Origin: Asparagopsis taxiformis
Lineage: Eukaryota; Rhodophyta; Florideophyceae; Bonnemaisoniales; Bonnemaisoniaceae
Direction: 5' to 3'
Length of the DNA: 64,000 nucleotides
NCBI GenBank assembly: GCA_030407315.1
Contig: JALQPE010000221.1
Coordinates: 1-64,000 of the forward strand
In this document: piece after piece, positions 10,909 to 22,100 of the stretch
How positions within the stretch are numbered: the first letter of the stretch is position 1
Layout: each line of letters starts with the position of its first letter
Position numbers and translations under genes: made by a program
The notes under the pieces: model-generated
Databases searched by the model: none
Told to the model about the DNA's origin: nothing
What the model saw: the letters and a program-made list of their open reading frames with translations, nothing else

Positions 10909-11029
10909 CTTTGCAATGTAACGGTCATCCCTGACGTAAACTGCCTGCCTCCCGTCCCTTCCGATTCTGGGTGATCACCAAACCCAAGCGCCGTCCCCTC
11001 TACCAAATACGGCTCGGTATCCGAACCCG

Positions 11030-11096
11030 TCCGTATTCCGTCCGTTCGCTCCTTTCCCTCGCCAGACTTTCTCTCCCACACACCTTTCTCTCCCTC
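11030..11096 (+). promoter_or_regulatory. Pyrimidine-rich leader of coiled-coil gene
   Basis: CT-rich tract up to ATG 11097 (CCTTTCTCTCCCTC just before the start). The frame is open upstream, but this tract and the family start pattern favour 11097. Confidence 0.45.
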
Positions 11097-12740
11097 ATGG
11101 CTCCTCCCAACAATGAAAACATCCACCGCGACGTGGAAGCGCGCTTCTCCGCTCTTCTCCAACAGTTCCTCGCTCCCATTCAGGAAGAACTGGCCGCTCT
11201 ACGTTACCTTTCTTCCCTCCTCGCCGGCACCAACACTGTTCCAGCTGCCAGCGCTGAGGATCCATACAGGAGCGTTCATATTGCCTGTCAGCTTGTGAAC
11301 AGCATTTTCAGCAACAAAGCAACCGTCTCTCGCTTCGTTGCTCACTGCACAGTCAAGGAGTTGGCCAGGACTGGCGCTCCGTTCCAGACCAGCTGTCCTA
11401 GTTCCTCCCATCCTTCCAACTCCTGTCCGACTCTGCTCCTCGCCGCACTGTCCTTCTCCCAATTCTCTTCCACTCCCGCGGACTCCGCAAAGTCCAAGCG
11501 TTCCCTCATTTCCAGCCCCGTAGGGAAAAAGCACGTCTACTTGAAGCGCTCAATCGTCGGTTCCGCTTTCTTCTCAATGGCCAACGACCAGGTCGTTAGG
11601 TGGAAGGACTCGACATCGCGTAAAGCCGGCAACGTAGACCCTGGAGAAGAGGATGACCTTAACATGTCGACAGCCATCCGCAGCTACCCCCTCCGAAACG
11701 CCACCGTTGTACCTCAGGATAAGCCTGCCTGGGTGCGCCTCCCGCCTCATGCTCTTCGAGAAGCCTTTGCACTTGCAATGCCCACAGATGAAGACAACAT
11801 CGTTGTGCCGCCTTCAAAGCGGAAGCGACTATCTACCGGCACCGATGTAGACTCCATCCGAGCTCCCCCTGCCTCTTCCTCGACATCCAGAAACTCCGCT
11901 ATCCCTGCAGCAGATACTGGACCCGTTATGTTGGCTACGTCCGCGCTGCGTGCTCTTACAAAGTTCTTTAACAACTCTAGAAAGAATATGAAACAAGAGC
12001 TTCTCAAATCATGTTTCTTTCTTCTTCACCAAGATTTCGACGCCGTTCTTCTCGACAACTCTGCAGATAGTAATCAAGCATCGTTCATGACGTTCAATAA
12101 CGACTTTCCCCTTCGTTCCGATGATTCTATTCCTACCACTGCTAGAGCGTACGGGAACAGTGCAGAAGCAAACAAGGTATATGAAGAAAACGACAGAATC
12201 TTCAATACTTTCACGCTCGACTGTCATGAGCTCATCGTTCAGGTCACCTATACAGTTTCCGTCACAGACTCCGAAGCCGACTCCTCTCCGTCTCGTTCCT
12301 CACAGCAACGAAAAGCTCTGACCAAATTCTCCTTCCTCACCACTGCCATGGTACTGCTCACCAGTTTCTGCCAATGCCCTCAACGCCATCTTCTGTGCCA
12401 CAATACGGAAGCTATTCTTGCCTCTTACAAGATAGCTATATGCTTAAAATCACTATTCTCCTCAATGATAGACTCAGATGAATATGGTAGAGATGGCTTC
12501 CCGCTTGTTGGAAGTCACGGATGCCTTGACCTCCGCGACTATATTCCTGGTGGCGAGCTACTCTCCAGCTTCATTCGAAAGAAGAAGAATATATCCGCCC
12601 ACGAATACGATGCAATCAAATTCGACACAACAGATCTTTGTTCCATAGCAACTGAGGACCTCGATCCTCCCTGCAACGTTACGGAAGACCATCAAGCTTT
12701 GCAGGAGGATGAGGAGCTTGGAATATCCCTCGTCATGTGA
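11097..12740 (+). CDS. Coiled-coil element protein with conserved C-terminal domain (unknown function)
   Basis: 547 residues from ATG 11097. The N-terminus (about residues 1-45) has heptad-like leucines typical of a coiled coil. The C-terminal half matches the protein at 49624-51150: a core with KxxxxxxLLKS, a long beta-rich stretch ending TKFSFLTTAMVLLTSFCQC, and GGELLSSFIRK near the end, which pairs with PGERVSSRFMN in the relative. The proteins at 23047-24973 and 59704-61676 belong to the same family. I recognise no known fold. Because the gene occurs in modules A, B and C, it is probably an element-encoded accessory protein, perhaps a DNA-binding partner of the transposase like TnpA of En/Spm. 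That is a guess from context. Confidence 0.75.
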   Translation: MAPPNNENIHRDVEARFSALLQQFLAPIQEELAALRYLSSLLAGTNTVPAASAEDPYRSVHIACQLVNSIFSNKATVSRFVAHCTVKELARTGAPFQTSCPSSSHPSNSCPTLLLAALSFSQFSSTPADSAKSKRSLISSPVGKKHVYLKRSIVGSAFFSMANDQVVRWKDSTSRKAGNVDPGEEDDLNMSTAIRSYPLRNATVVPQDKPAWVRLPPHALREAFALAMPTDEDNIVVPPSKRKRLSTGTDVDSIRAPPASSSTSRNSAIPAADTGPVMLATSALRALTKFFNNSRKNMKQELLKSCFFLLHQDFDAVLLDNSADSNQASFMTFNNDFPLRSDDSIPTTARAYGNSAEANKVYEENDRIFNTFTLDCHELIVQVTYTVSVTDSEADSSPSRSSQQRKALTKFSFLTTAMVLLTSFCQCPQRHLLCHNTEAILASYKIAICLKSLFSSMIDSDEYGRDGFPLVGSHGCLDLRDYIPGGELLSSFIRKKKNISAHEYDAIKFDTTDLCSIATEDLDPPCNVTEDHQALQEDEELGISLVM

Positions 12741-12860
12741 CTTCTCCTTTCCCCTTATGCCTAGTAGACTCAAACAATAATGTAAACTGTAGTCTTCTTT
12801 GAAACCTTCAAACTTTTACCGTTCTCCTTTCATATTCTACTCATCCATTTATTTATCGCT

Positions 12861-14600
12861 CTATAGCAGGTACTTCTCGGCCAGTTTTTCCATTCTTCCC
12901 GCTCCTACTGCCCTGTTCACTACTTCTTCGGACAGCAGTTTGGCTATTCTTCGCGGTTCGTCAATACCATGGATTAAAACATACGGTACGTAAACTCGCA
13001 AACAACCCCACTGTCCCTCTCCATTCCTTCCACGTTTCCTCTGCCCAACAGGCTCCCATTCCACCCGGAAACTCTTCACAACTCCGCTCCTTCGACTTCT
13101 TCCCCCATTGACACATCCACTGCGAACCTCTGAATGAATTGGGCACACCCCCTCTCGACTCTCAACCTCCATCTTCGAAACGTACTGTCCCTGCACTATT
13201 GTGCGATCCCTTCGAACTGCACACAGTGCAGATTGTTCCCTCCGCAGCGCACAGAACATGCTGCTCCCGATGCTCATCGATACCGGTCCATTCTCACTAT
13301 TCCCTCCATCATCCTCACAAAGTGCCGTCCCCAATATTTGCAGGCTACTCTGTTTCCAAAACCTCTCTTCATTCTCTTTCTCTTCTTCTTTCCCGTCAGT
13401 AGTAGACACGTTACGGGTGTGCACAAGCATTTCGCTGCGCTGCAATAAAGATATTCCTAGCATGTCGGATAGCACAGCAAAGTTGCTGCAAACCACTGTG
13501 ATCGCTTCGTTTCCAGTTCCATGCATTGCCGAGTGTAAACTGGGATACACATCGTACAGACCTTCACCGTATAGGTCTATTGTTCCCTTCAGTAACTCTC
13601 GGAATATCCCGCTGCACAATGTAGCAGGAACTTGTATCGGAGAGGTCACGAGATTTCCGCACATCATAGCTCCGTCCACCATACTTGTAGAGAACACGCG
13701 ACTAGAGCTTCCAGTCGGTATTCGTACAGCCTGTTCTACCATCTTCTCCACTCCTCTCCGCATCATCGACAACAGCACCAGACCAACATTATCAACGATG
13801 CTGCTGGAACAATTAAACTTCCCAGCGTCCAACAACGACATTGCATCCTCCAGAACTCGCACCCTGGTCTCCAGCTGGCTCTCATTCGACGTCCTCTGTG
13901 CCCTCACTGCTCCATCTTCGGTTTTAACACGCTTGTAATCCGGCTCCCCAGCTTGCCGGCTATCCTCAGCGCTACTGTAGCTGGACTCCTCCGACAGTTC
14001 AATCTCCTCCCCCTCATCGTGACCGTCAACGTTTCCGACAGAGCATTTTCCTCTGCGCCACGCAGTCGGCTGCTGTCCGGCGCACATAATTCTCCGTCCG
14101 AGTAGGAACGTTCCATCATCATATCCCACGCAGGGATATCCCTTTTCCGGCATTGCATCGTACAGAATCCTGCCTTCAGCGATGATCTCTTCCTCGAATT
14201 TCGGCTGCACGCTACCCGAAAATCTCCAAGACCTTACATCCGAAAACGCCACCTTTCTCCCACCTTGTATAATATGGATCATCATCACCGACGCGCCGTC
14301 TCCATCCTTAGCGTCCCCAGATTCCACGACCCCGGGCACGTACACTCCACTTTCCCTCTCTACGTCTACGAGGGCTCCTGGTGGAGGAGCTCCCGTGCAT
14401 ACTGGAAACTCTTCGGGGAGGCTCAGTGACACCACCTTCCCGCCCCACCACATCCCCACACCAGACACCTCAAACCACACCTCGATCCTAGACCCCACTT
14501 TCGGCAAGTCTTCGATACCGAGTACCCTCTCTTGGGCACGGTTCGCAATCGCTTTTTCGCTCTTGCACCTAATCCTCGCTGACTCACGCCTGTTCGTCAT
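12861..14600 (-). CDS. Tudor/agenet-like protein with coiled coil
   Basis: 579 residues, intact, convergent with the coiled-coil gene. Residues about 36-58 (VGSRIEVWFEVSGVGMWWGG) look like the first strands of a Tudor or agenet-type SH3 barrel, which in other proteins reads methylated lysine or arginine. A second barrel-like stretch may follow around 85-150 (VDVERESGVYVPGVV; YPCVGYDDGTFLLGRR). Then come an acidic Ser-rich linker, a predicted coiled coil (QLETRVRVLEDAMSLL) and a large C-terminal domain ending GQWGCLRVYVPYVLI. The gene at 47988-49397 has the same order of parts. The Tudor call rests on pattern only. A reader role for marks set by the SET-domain proteins is inference. Confidence 0.7.
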   Translation of the reverse strand: MTNRRESARIRCKSEKAIANRAQERVLGIEDLPKVGSRIEVWFEVSGVGMWWGGKVVSLSLPEEFPVCTGAPPPGALVDVERESGVYVPGVVESGDAKDGDGASVMMIHIIQGGRKVAFSDVRSWRFSGSVQPKFEEEIIAEGRILYDAMPEKGYPCVGYDDGTFLLGRRIMCAGQQPTAWRRGKCSVGNVDGHDEGEEIELSEESSYSSAEDSRQAGEPDYKRVKTEDGAVRAQRTSNESQLETRVRVLEDAMSLLDAGKFNCSSSIVDNVGLVLLSMMRRGVEKMVEQAVRIPTGSSSRVFSTSMVDGAMMCGNLVTSPIQVPATLCSGIFRELLKGTIDLYGEGLYDVYPSLHSAMHGTGNEAITVVCSNFAVLSDMLGISLLQRSEMLVHTRNVSTTDGKEEEKENEERFWKQSSLQILGTALCEDDGGNSENGPVSMSIGSSMFCALRREQSALCAVRRDRTIVQGQYVSKMEVESREGVCPIHSEVRSGCVNGGRSRRSGVVKSFRVEWEPVGQRKRGRNGEGQWGCLRVYVPYVLIHGIDEPRRIAKLLSEEVVNRAVGAGRMEKLAEKYLL

Positions 14601-14784
14601 GATTCCCCTTCCAAATTAGTTGTAATACTAGAGAAGACGACAATTTAACAATGTAGTTGATGCAATACCATCTTTTCACTACGGCGATACAGCCTAATAT
14701 ATGTGTACATACTCATGATGAATCATCTACTCCGTAACGTCATTGCGTTTACCACGAAATGGCATGACTCGCTGATCGATTCTC
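14601..14784. other. Intergenic, upstream of the Tudor-like gene
   Basis: Presumed promoter side of the minus-strand Tudor-like gene. It contains no CT-rich leader like the other module A genes. Nothing else recognised. Confidence 0.3.
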
Positions 14785-16450
14785 ATACTCAACTTACTCG
14801 AGCAAAACTCAATCCGGCATGTCAACCAGCCCGGATTGCGATTCCGACCATTTTTAAATTCAATTTTTCTTCACATTCCCTTTTAATTACCCATTATAGC
14901 TCCAGATCACACTACATTTCGTGATTGGTAGTTCAGATTAATTTGGCTGATCCTCAGCTACTTCCCTCTCGAGAGTATATATAGTGTCTTTGGCTCCAGC
15001 GACCCGTACGGACGGGCCGGTTCGGTCGATGCAGACCCATACGCCAAACGTGAACAAGACCCGTCTGGTTCTCGCATGCCATATGGGTTTGCATCGACCG
15101 AGCGGGCACAGCGGTTGTTCAAAATCGATCTTGGTAAGTAGAAGAAGTCAGGTTGTTACTAGACTTACTCGAGCAAAACTCAATCCGGCATGTCAACCAG
15201 CCCGGATTGCGATTCTGACCATTTCTAACTCCAATTTTTTCACATTCGCTTCTAATTACCCATTATAGCTCCCAATTAAACTACATTTCGTGATTGGTAA
15301 TTCATTCTTTAAACTACATTTCGTGATTGGTAATTCAGATTAATTTTGCAGATCCTCAGCCCCTTCCCTCAAGAGTATATGTAGTGCCTTTGGCTCCAGC
15401 GACCCTTACGCCCGCTTGCACCGATGTGCAGATATGCAGATTATGACCGCGATGCGAAGCCATTTCCTGATCAGGAAATGGCTTCGCATCGCGGTCATAA
15501 TCTGCTGTACAATAGGTCGAACTATAGGTATACAGTATACTCTACAACGTCAATCCCTCCACTCTTCATTTTAATTCCCGCGTTCACTACGGCCCCTCGG
15601 TAGTTAAAAATCGATCTTGATAACTGGAAGAATTCTGGTGGTTTCCAGACTTACTCGAGCAAAACTCAATCCGGCATGTCAACCAGCCCGGATTGCGATT
15701 CCGACCATTTTTAACTCCAATTTTTTTCAATTTTTCATATTCGCTTCTAATTACCCATTATAGCTCCCAATCACACGTTTGTAGTACTCCATTTCGTGAT
15801 TGGTAGTTCAGATTAATTTCGCTGATCCTCAGCCACTTCCCTCTCGAGAGTATATATAGTTTCTCTGGCTACGACCCTTACGCCGGCGTACGGGTGCTTT
15901 CAAACGGACCAGTTCGCACACACCGGATCCCTATGCAAAGCGCGACGAACCAAACGGGTCTGGTTCGTCGCGTTTGGCGTACGGATCTGGTGTGTGCGAA
16001 CGGGCATAGGGGTAGTTCAAAATCGATCTTGGTAAGTAGAAGAATTCCGGTTGTTTCTAGATTTACTCGAGCAAAACTCAATCCGGCATGTCAACCAGCC
16101 CGGATTGCGATTCCGACCATTTCTAACTCCAATTTTTTCTTCATATTCGCGTCCAATTACCCATTATAGCTCCCGATCAAACTACATTTCGTGATTGGTA
16201 ATTCAGACTAATTTTGTGGATCCTCTACCACTTCCCTCTACAGATTGTATAGTGAATGACAGGTACTACTGCGGCAAGGTCCCATACGTAAATTGAGTCT
16301 CTGGCTACAACGAACCCTATGCCCGCTCGCATGCACCCGATCCATATGCGAAGCGGGACGAACCAGACGGGTCTGGTTCGTCTCTTTTTGCATACGGATC
16401 GGGTGCATGCGAGCGGGCGTAAGGGTCGTTCAAAATCGATCTTGGTAACC
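14785..16450. repeat. Array of four ~400-470-bp units with TATA motif and long hairpins, probable right end region of module A
   Basis: Units start at about 14790, 15165, 15647 and 16063 with ACTCGAGCAAAACTCAATCC, followed by GGCATGTCAACCAGCCCGGA. The core relates to the module A palindromes. Each then has ATTACCCATTATAGCTCC and ACTACATTTCGTGATTGG; three of the four then have a TATA-like GAGTATATATAGTG or a close variant (a diverged AGATTGTATAGTGAATG in the last). Next comes a GC-rich hairpin whose stem sequence differs between units (for example TTCGTCGCGTTTGG at 15966), and then TTCAAAATCGATCTTGGTAA. Small ORFs here come from the repeats. The array could be a terminal structure of the transposon or a set of repeated promoters. 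Confidence 0.8.
15436..15505. repeat. Perfect 70-bp palindrome without spacer
   Basis: The two 35-bp halves (GCAGATTATGACCGCGATGC ... TTTCCTGA and its exact reverse complement) meet at 15470/15471. It sits in the hairpin position of the second array unit. A half-copy with changes recurs near 16645 (AGATTATGACCGCGACGCCA), so it is probably a fold-back derived from that sequence. Confidence 0.95.
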
Positions 16451-16484
16451 GGCAGAATTCCGGTTCTACGGATTCGTATGCATA

Positions 16485-16642
16485 CGCGGTTGAAGTATTA
16501 GCATTCCAATACTTCAGGTGCTTACGCCCCAAAGCATGACAGACTATAGTCTGTCATGTTTGGGGGCGTACGCATGACAGACTATAGTCTGTCATGTTTG
16601 GGGGCGTACGCACCTGAAGTATTGGAATGCCAATCTGCAGAT
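16485..16642. repeat. Nested inverted repeat (MITE-like)
   Basis: The outer arms ATTCCAATACTTCAGGTGC and GCACCTGAAGTATTGGAAT enclose two copies of the palindrome CATGACAGACTATAGTCTGT, each followed by TTTGGGGGCGTACGC or its mirror. Arms plus internal duplicate suggest a hairpin element that has partly duplicated. Confidence 0.85.
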
Positions 16643-16959
16643 ATGAAGATTATGACCGCGACGCCAAACCATTTCCTGACCTTCTGTACAATGTCAATCC
16701 CTCCACTCTTCATTGTAATTCCCGCGTTCACTACGGCCCCATCGCCCAATTGACCTCCCTTCCAGCACTACCATACTATACTACCTATCAATTATTTCCT
16801 AGCTTTCATCTTCTCACCTACCTCAACATAGGAAATTTCCCTCGTCCACAGCAACGCCAGAGTATATTCCAAGAAACAATTTCATACATGCACCTAGCCT
16901 ACAAGTAGCTCACCTTAAGACATTGCCCATGCGTAAGTTCATTTCCATCATGTCCCAAA
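16643..16959. other. Intergenic, no gene seen
   Basis: A half-copy of the 15436-15505 palindrome lies at its left edge. A stretch from about 16690 (CAATCCCTCCACTCTTCATT) repeats sequence found near 15550. No coding evidence. Confidence 0.4.
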
Positions 16960-17375
16960 TTACACCTACTGTAATGGAACCACCAAAACCAGTGAAACCA
17001 GCCTCCCAAACCAGTCCATGCACTGGTTTAAACCACCCTCCGTACTGTACCCGTCGCTGGTTTGCCATTCCCGTCATTCCATAGCTGAAATTAGTAATTT
17101 CAATGGTTTTTTTCCACCCACCGCCGGCCGCCAGCGTATGGACGGGCGCAAATCTAAAACCATCAAAAAAATCATGCCCAACTACAGTACAGAACCAGCC
17201 TTTCAGCCTGGCCTGGCCAATGCTTTTCTCTGGTTTTTTTCCATCCCATTTCTCTACTGTATCCAGCCACGTCGCGTGGTTTTTTCCAGTAAAATTTACA
17301 AATTTTGCTCTGGCCGGCTATTCCATCCAAATCTACTGGTTCAAACCAGTGAAATCAATGGTTTTCTCAAAAATT
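16960..17375. repeat. AAACCAGT/ACTGGTTT-rich region, possible subterminal repeats of module C
   Basis: Short motifs AAACCAGT, ACTGGTTT, CTGGTTTT and TTCAAACCAGTGAAA recur many times in both orientations. This resembles the subterminal repeats of CACTA-type transposons and of element B in this window (which uses AGACAGT). It lies just outside the first module C repeat and may mark the left end of C-left. I could not find a matching terminal inverted repeat. Confidence 0.5.
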
Positions 17376-17389
17376 GCTCATGCTGTGTA

Positions 17390-17540
17390 AAATTTGGGCT
17401 ATTCTCAAAAACATGCACATGTGAACATGTTTTTGAGATGGGGGTGTGCCGTACGGCACAATCGACCCGCCGAAATCGTTGATTTTTTACAATATTTTTG
17501 CTGCCCGAAATTCTACAATTTCTGGGCTGGCCAGTAATGC
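17390..17540. repeat. Module C ~145-bp intergenic repeat, copy 1
   Basis: Starts AAATTTGGGCTATTCTC and contains the palindromic core AACATGCACATGTGAACATG. It has a second palindrome TGTGCCGTACGGCACA and ends AATTTCTGGGCTGGCCAG. Further copies lie at 18675-18835, 22640-22810 (inverted) and 61915-62085. Confidence 0.85.
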
Positions 17541-18065
17541 AATAGCTATCTGCTCTAAACCGATTCTAACAAGCAGAAAGAATCCTCTCCATAACGATGC
17601 TCTCGAATTGAGTGCAATGCAACGGACTCCCTCCAAGAGAACGATAAAGCATCGTATTTTCCAAGGCATTTCCGTACGAAAAATAATCCGAAAACATATT
17701 TGACTTTAACCTAACAGCTATCGCGAGCACCGTACTCAGCTATATTTCCTCTGTAATTTCCTTCCTCCAACCAATCAATAGCCGCTTGGTCACAGGCTTA
17801 AAAGCCTTCCACTATCTGTCCTATCCATCGAAGACCCTCGGAGGGTTCGATCCAGGCCTTGATCACCCATGATGGGTGTGCAACCCGAGAAAATGAAAAT
17901 GGAACATATTGCGACAGGGACGAGATATCATTCAATGAAAGAGAAGTTCTCTTTCGTTTACTTTTTTCTAACAAGATTCTAAACGTCTACAAACCCTATG
18001 TCGTCCGTCCGTTTTCATCCCGGAGAGATGTGGATGTGAGGTAAGACGCAGTGGTGATATTGTGT
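17541..18065. other. Intergenic, no gene seen
   Basis: No ORF with similarity to the other genes, and no repeat recognised. Confidence 0.4.
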
Positions 18066-18069
18066 TGAT

Positions 18070-18430
18070 TCCCACAGACGGAGGTGGAGGAGGTGGCTAC
18101 GGAGGAAGCCTGGAGAATTTGTCCGGTACTGACATCTCACATGTTGAGAACATGTGAGATGTCAGTACCCATGGATGAGAAGAAACACATGTTCAGGTCC
18201 GGTTCGGATATTCTTTCCATTAACGGAGGTGGAGGAGGCTATGGTGGAAGCCTGGAGAACATGTGAGATGTCAGTACCCATGGATCACAAGAAGAACATG
18301 TTGAGGTGCGGTTCGGATATTCTTTCCAATAACGGAGGTGGAGGAGGCTATGGTGGAAGCCTGGAGAAGAATAGAGTAGTCCTATACCCATGGATCACAA
18401 GAAGACGTTGTTGGGCTCCTTTTCGAAGCC
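18070..18430. repeat. Tandem repeat, unit about 110-145 bp, three copies, Gly-rich in one frame
   Basis: The block ACGGAGGTGGAGGAGGCTAT recurs at about 18078 (variant), 18223 and 18332, each followed by GGAAGCCTGGAGAA. The spacer between the first two holds an inverted repeat (TGACATCTCACATGTT and its mirror). One plus-strand frame reads NGGGGGYGGSLE repeatedly. It may be a remnant of a glycine-rich coding repeat, but the unit length is not constant, so coding is doubtful. Confidence 0.65.
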
Positions 18431-18674
18431 CATTCGTCTCTTGAATAAATTTAGCACCCAAATCATATACGATTGCCGAGTTGACACCCCGTATGTCTCG
18501 TTGGTAGAAATAGCAGGGGTTCTACTACTCAGCTGGCGGGAAGTAGTTACTGATTATATGAGATATGGCTTAGCTCCCGCCAAAACCGATAGCTCTGGGC
18601 TCAGGTTCTCCAAATGTGGTTATACGAATGTGTTCTGACAATGCTAGAAGACGAATATCTGCATCCTGATTTGA

Positions 18675-18835
18675 ATTAAAATTTGGGCTATTCTCAAAAA
18701 CATGCACATGTGAACATGTTTTTGAGATGGGGATGTGCCGTACGGCACAATCGACCGCCGAAATCGATGTTTTTTGCAATATTTTTTGTGCCCGAAATTG
18801 TAGAATTTCTGGGCTGGCCAGCAATGCATCTGAGC
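18675..18835. repeat. Module C intergenic repeat, copy 2
   Basis: Same body as 17390-17540 (TTTGGGCTATTCTCAAAAAC ... TTTCTGGGCTGGCCAGCAAT). It lies upstream of the methyltransferase-SET gene. Confidence 0.85.
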
Positions 18836-19194
18836 TGGACATCCCCATGTCCAGTGGTCGTCCGGATGTCGCTCACCTGGTAAGCGTGATGCACCTGTGA
18901 CAACCTATGTGACTGCAGTCACAGCCGCCATGGCGGCCGTGCAGTACAACACTCAAAGACAGGGAATCACAATCTTTTTAAAATTTTTCTCTACCACGTA
19001 TCCGTCACAACTTATTACCTACACCGGTTACGGGTTTCAAGACCTTTCCATTGCTGTGTACCCGTATACTCTGTTCCGTTCGATATCAACCAGTGTTCCT
19101 CACGAAAGAGTGCAAACGTCACGAGATACGTCGTCAAATTTGACTGTCTCGCCGAGCTGTCGCCATCCTGTACCGAATTTCCACCCATTCCATT

Positions 19195-22100
19195 ATGACG
19201 AATAAGCGCAGGCGCAACAGCAATCCGATCGTTGACGACGCAACCGTGCCAATTCTGCGCGAACCCGCTAGCCCTTGGGAGGATTCTAGTGACATGGATA
19301 CATGTCGAAACGTAGGTCGCGCCGCCCGCGAAACTACTCTCGCTGGCAAAGACTTCCTCCGCCTCTTGCTGGATTTATTCGCCCACTCAAGTTTCGCAGA
19401 CTTGACGGACAAGCCGGGAGGTTTCACATACGCGGACCTTGGCGCTTGGGTTGCGCAGGGCACGGAAGAACAATTTGCGGCGCTGCAAGGTCGACTCAGC
19501 ATGGCCTTCAGCGGTCGTTCGAAGAATGCTGGAGTCGAGGCGGATGTTGCCGAAATCGTCATGGCAGAGATGAACGTTGAGCGAGCCAAGCAGATTGTTC
19601 GTCTGGCATTACCGATTGCCGAGTTTTCAAGACAGGATGAGCGTATCGGGCAATGGGTTGAGCACTGCATCCTTTCTGGGATCGTGCCGCAGACCTTCCT
19701 TATTGGATGTAACATGCTTCCTTCGCCACTACAGGCGCCGCAGCGCGGGGAACCAAGCGCCTTCGTTCTTGCTCCACCGGAAACGTTCGAGGTATTGATG
19801 TATTTCCAAGCGTTGTCTATCATCCGAAATCACAACAAGAACCTGCCGCGTCGCCGAATAGGCGACGCGGCCGAAGAGGGGAACGAAGCCGCACGCGTCC
19901 CAGCCCATCGGAAAAGCACTAATCGAGCTTGTTACGTGGTTCAAGTTTTATACCATGCTTGGACCGATGTGGCCTTCGCCGCAAAGTTTTCCAGCTTCGA
20001 AGAGTTGATGGCGCCGTACATCATTTTCGACAGCAGTGAGCATTGGTTTGACGTGCTCGATGAAGGTCTATTCGCACCGATGGAGCAGAAGCTAGATCTC
20101 TACCACGACAAAGCTCCCCTATCTCATCCTGATGGATATGGTGGAAAAGTAGAGACAAGAACCAGTGCGCAGCACAGTGCATTTAGGGACCTTGTGAGGA
20201 AGTTCTTCGACCGGTTGCAGTTTCTTATCGTCAACCCGGACCTGTACACCTGGCCGGAGTCCGACCGCTGGGGGGCGCTGGAAATATACTTGTCAAGCGG
20301 AAATCCGGACAAGCTGCCAGCGTACTTTGACACCCTCGACGAAGACGTTATGGCTGTCCTCCGCCCGGCACCACAAGCCGCGGACGCAGAAAAGGTCCCC
20401 AAGCCGGTTGATGACACTCCCACTCGTCGCAACACAGGAGGGAGAGGTTTGGTTCCGTCGACAAGACACACAACCAAGCTTGAACTTGGGCCTGGGAGGA
20501 CCAGTCTTACTGCCCAAGGGCCGTCTCCCCCGTCACCGTCACCCCATGCGACAGAAGAGCAGGAAAGTGAAGGGCAGGCTCTCGCAAAGGACTTTCTTTC
20601 GAAAATGAGTCAGTATTGCCGGGTGTACGACGTCCCTTTCGAAGATTTGGTCAGTGCCGACGAGAGCCGAGAACACGTGCCCATCACGGGCAACGTTCAG
20701 CTCATTCTGACTGATCCGCCCTACAATGTTCGTCGTAAGAGGAACGATTCCAACTCTTCGTACGACAGGCTAACTGCAGAAGATATGCAGGCTAGCATCG
20801 AAGTGTTTGACGAGCTGTTGCGCCCCGGTGGCCACGGCATCGTGTTCTGCTCCGTTTTGCAGTTCTACGAATGGTTCCATTACTTGGAAACGTACAAAGG
20901 ACCGCAGTCAGAAGGCCCACCCGATGCTGCTGCCAGTGATGACGGGGCGGATGAAGAAGGGGTTACGTCCATGAATTCGGACTCCGAAGCATCGCAGCAC
21001 AGTGGCGAAGAAAGTGCGGAGGAGGAGGAGGAGGAGGAGGACGTCGTTCGGAATTCAGTTTTCTTCGTTGACGAGGTACCTCTGTTGTTTGTCCGACTAC
21101 CTGGGCACCTCTATCAAATGCCGGGGCGGAAGAGGTACCAACGCATGAACATGGCAGAGGTCGCTATCCACTTCTGGAAGCGAGGTGTTCCGTTCAAGGC
21201 CGGAAGCGAGATGGTGGCCTATAGGAACCACGGATACATGGACGGCACGTACCCGGCGTGGTGCAACTTCACCATCAATATGCCCGCCATCGATTCGAAT
21301 GAGATGGTGTGGCGAACAAGGAGCACAACCGGTGCTACGGTCAGAGTTCGTGTAGAGCAGAAGAGCGTCGCTCTCATGATGGAGTTGATCAGCCAGCATT
21401 CACAGCCTGGTGATATTGTTGTCGATCCATTCTCTGGCACTTTCGCAACGGGAAAAGCAGCTATGAGCTTGCCTGAGCACCGTGTTTTCGTCGGCAGTGA
21501 CATGGACAAATTGTGTGTGGCACGATCGCTTCCAAAGCTGTGTGCAGTCATGTCACGTGTAATTCTTTCAAACAACACTGACATGAGGGTCACGACAGAA
21601 GCGAAACAGAGTGCTGAGAAGTTCTTGGCGTCCCCCTCTGTCACGATGCGTACGCAGAGGGAACGCAGGATCATCGAACCCCCACCTGGCCTTCCCCTGT
21701 ACCAGAGGTTCCCGAAATATATTCGGCAGTACCTCTGGCAGCTGTGCCCAGAGTCGATTGCGTCGCACGAGCACATGGAAAAACCGGTACATTATTGGCC
21801 ACCTTCCCTGCGCCGCTGGTTGCAAACTGAAAACCCTCGCGTGATGCGGGCACACGATTGTGTTGCGAAAAAATTGAGCGTTCGACCATCGCTGATTAAG
21901 CATCCAAATGCAGGAAGAGGGCTCTTCGCTGAACAGACATTTAATGTTGGCGACGAAGTATGTGCATACTACGGAACTGTTGTGTACTCTGATATGAGCA
22001 AGGAGTCGATGAGGTTCGCGTACGGAGAGGGTCACATGGCGATAACGAAGGAAACATTCTTGATGTATGCCATCAAGCTGTATGCAACAGCGGAGGACGA

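Larger units (their letters stand above)
1..16450. mobile_element. Module A: probable large transposon remnant, left end not in window
   Basis: It carries paralogues of the element B cargo (methyltransferase/SET family, two tandem ParB-dioxygenases, coiled-coil, Tudor-like) and its own palindromic repeat family. No transposase is seen; it could lie left of base 1. The right border is put at the end of the hairpin array. No terminal inverted repeat could be identified, so the limits are approximate. Confidence 0.55.

Noticed and set aside
18070..18430. Glycine-rich protein gene
   Set aside because: Repeat units differ in length and are not kept in one frame, and there is an inverted repeat between the first two; coding is unsupported.
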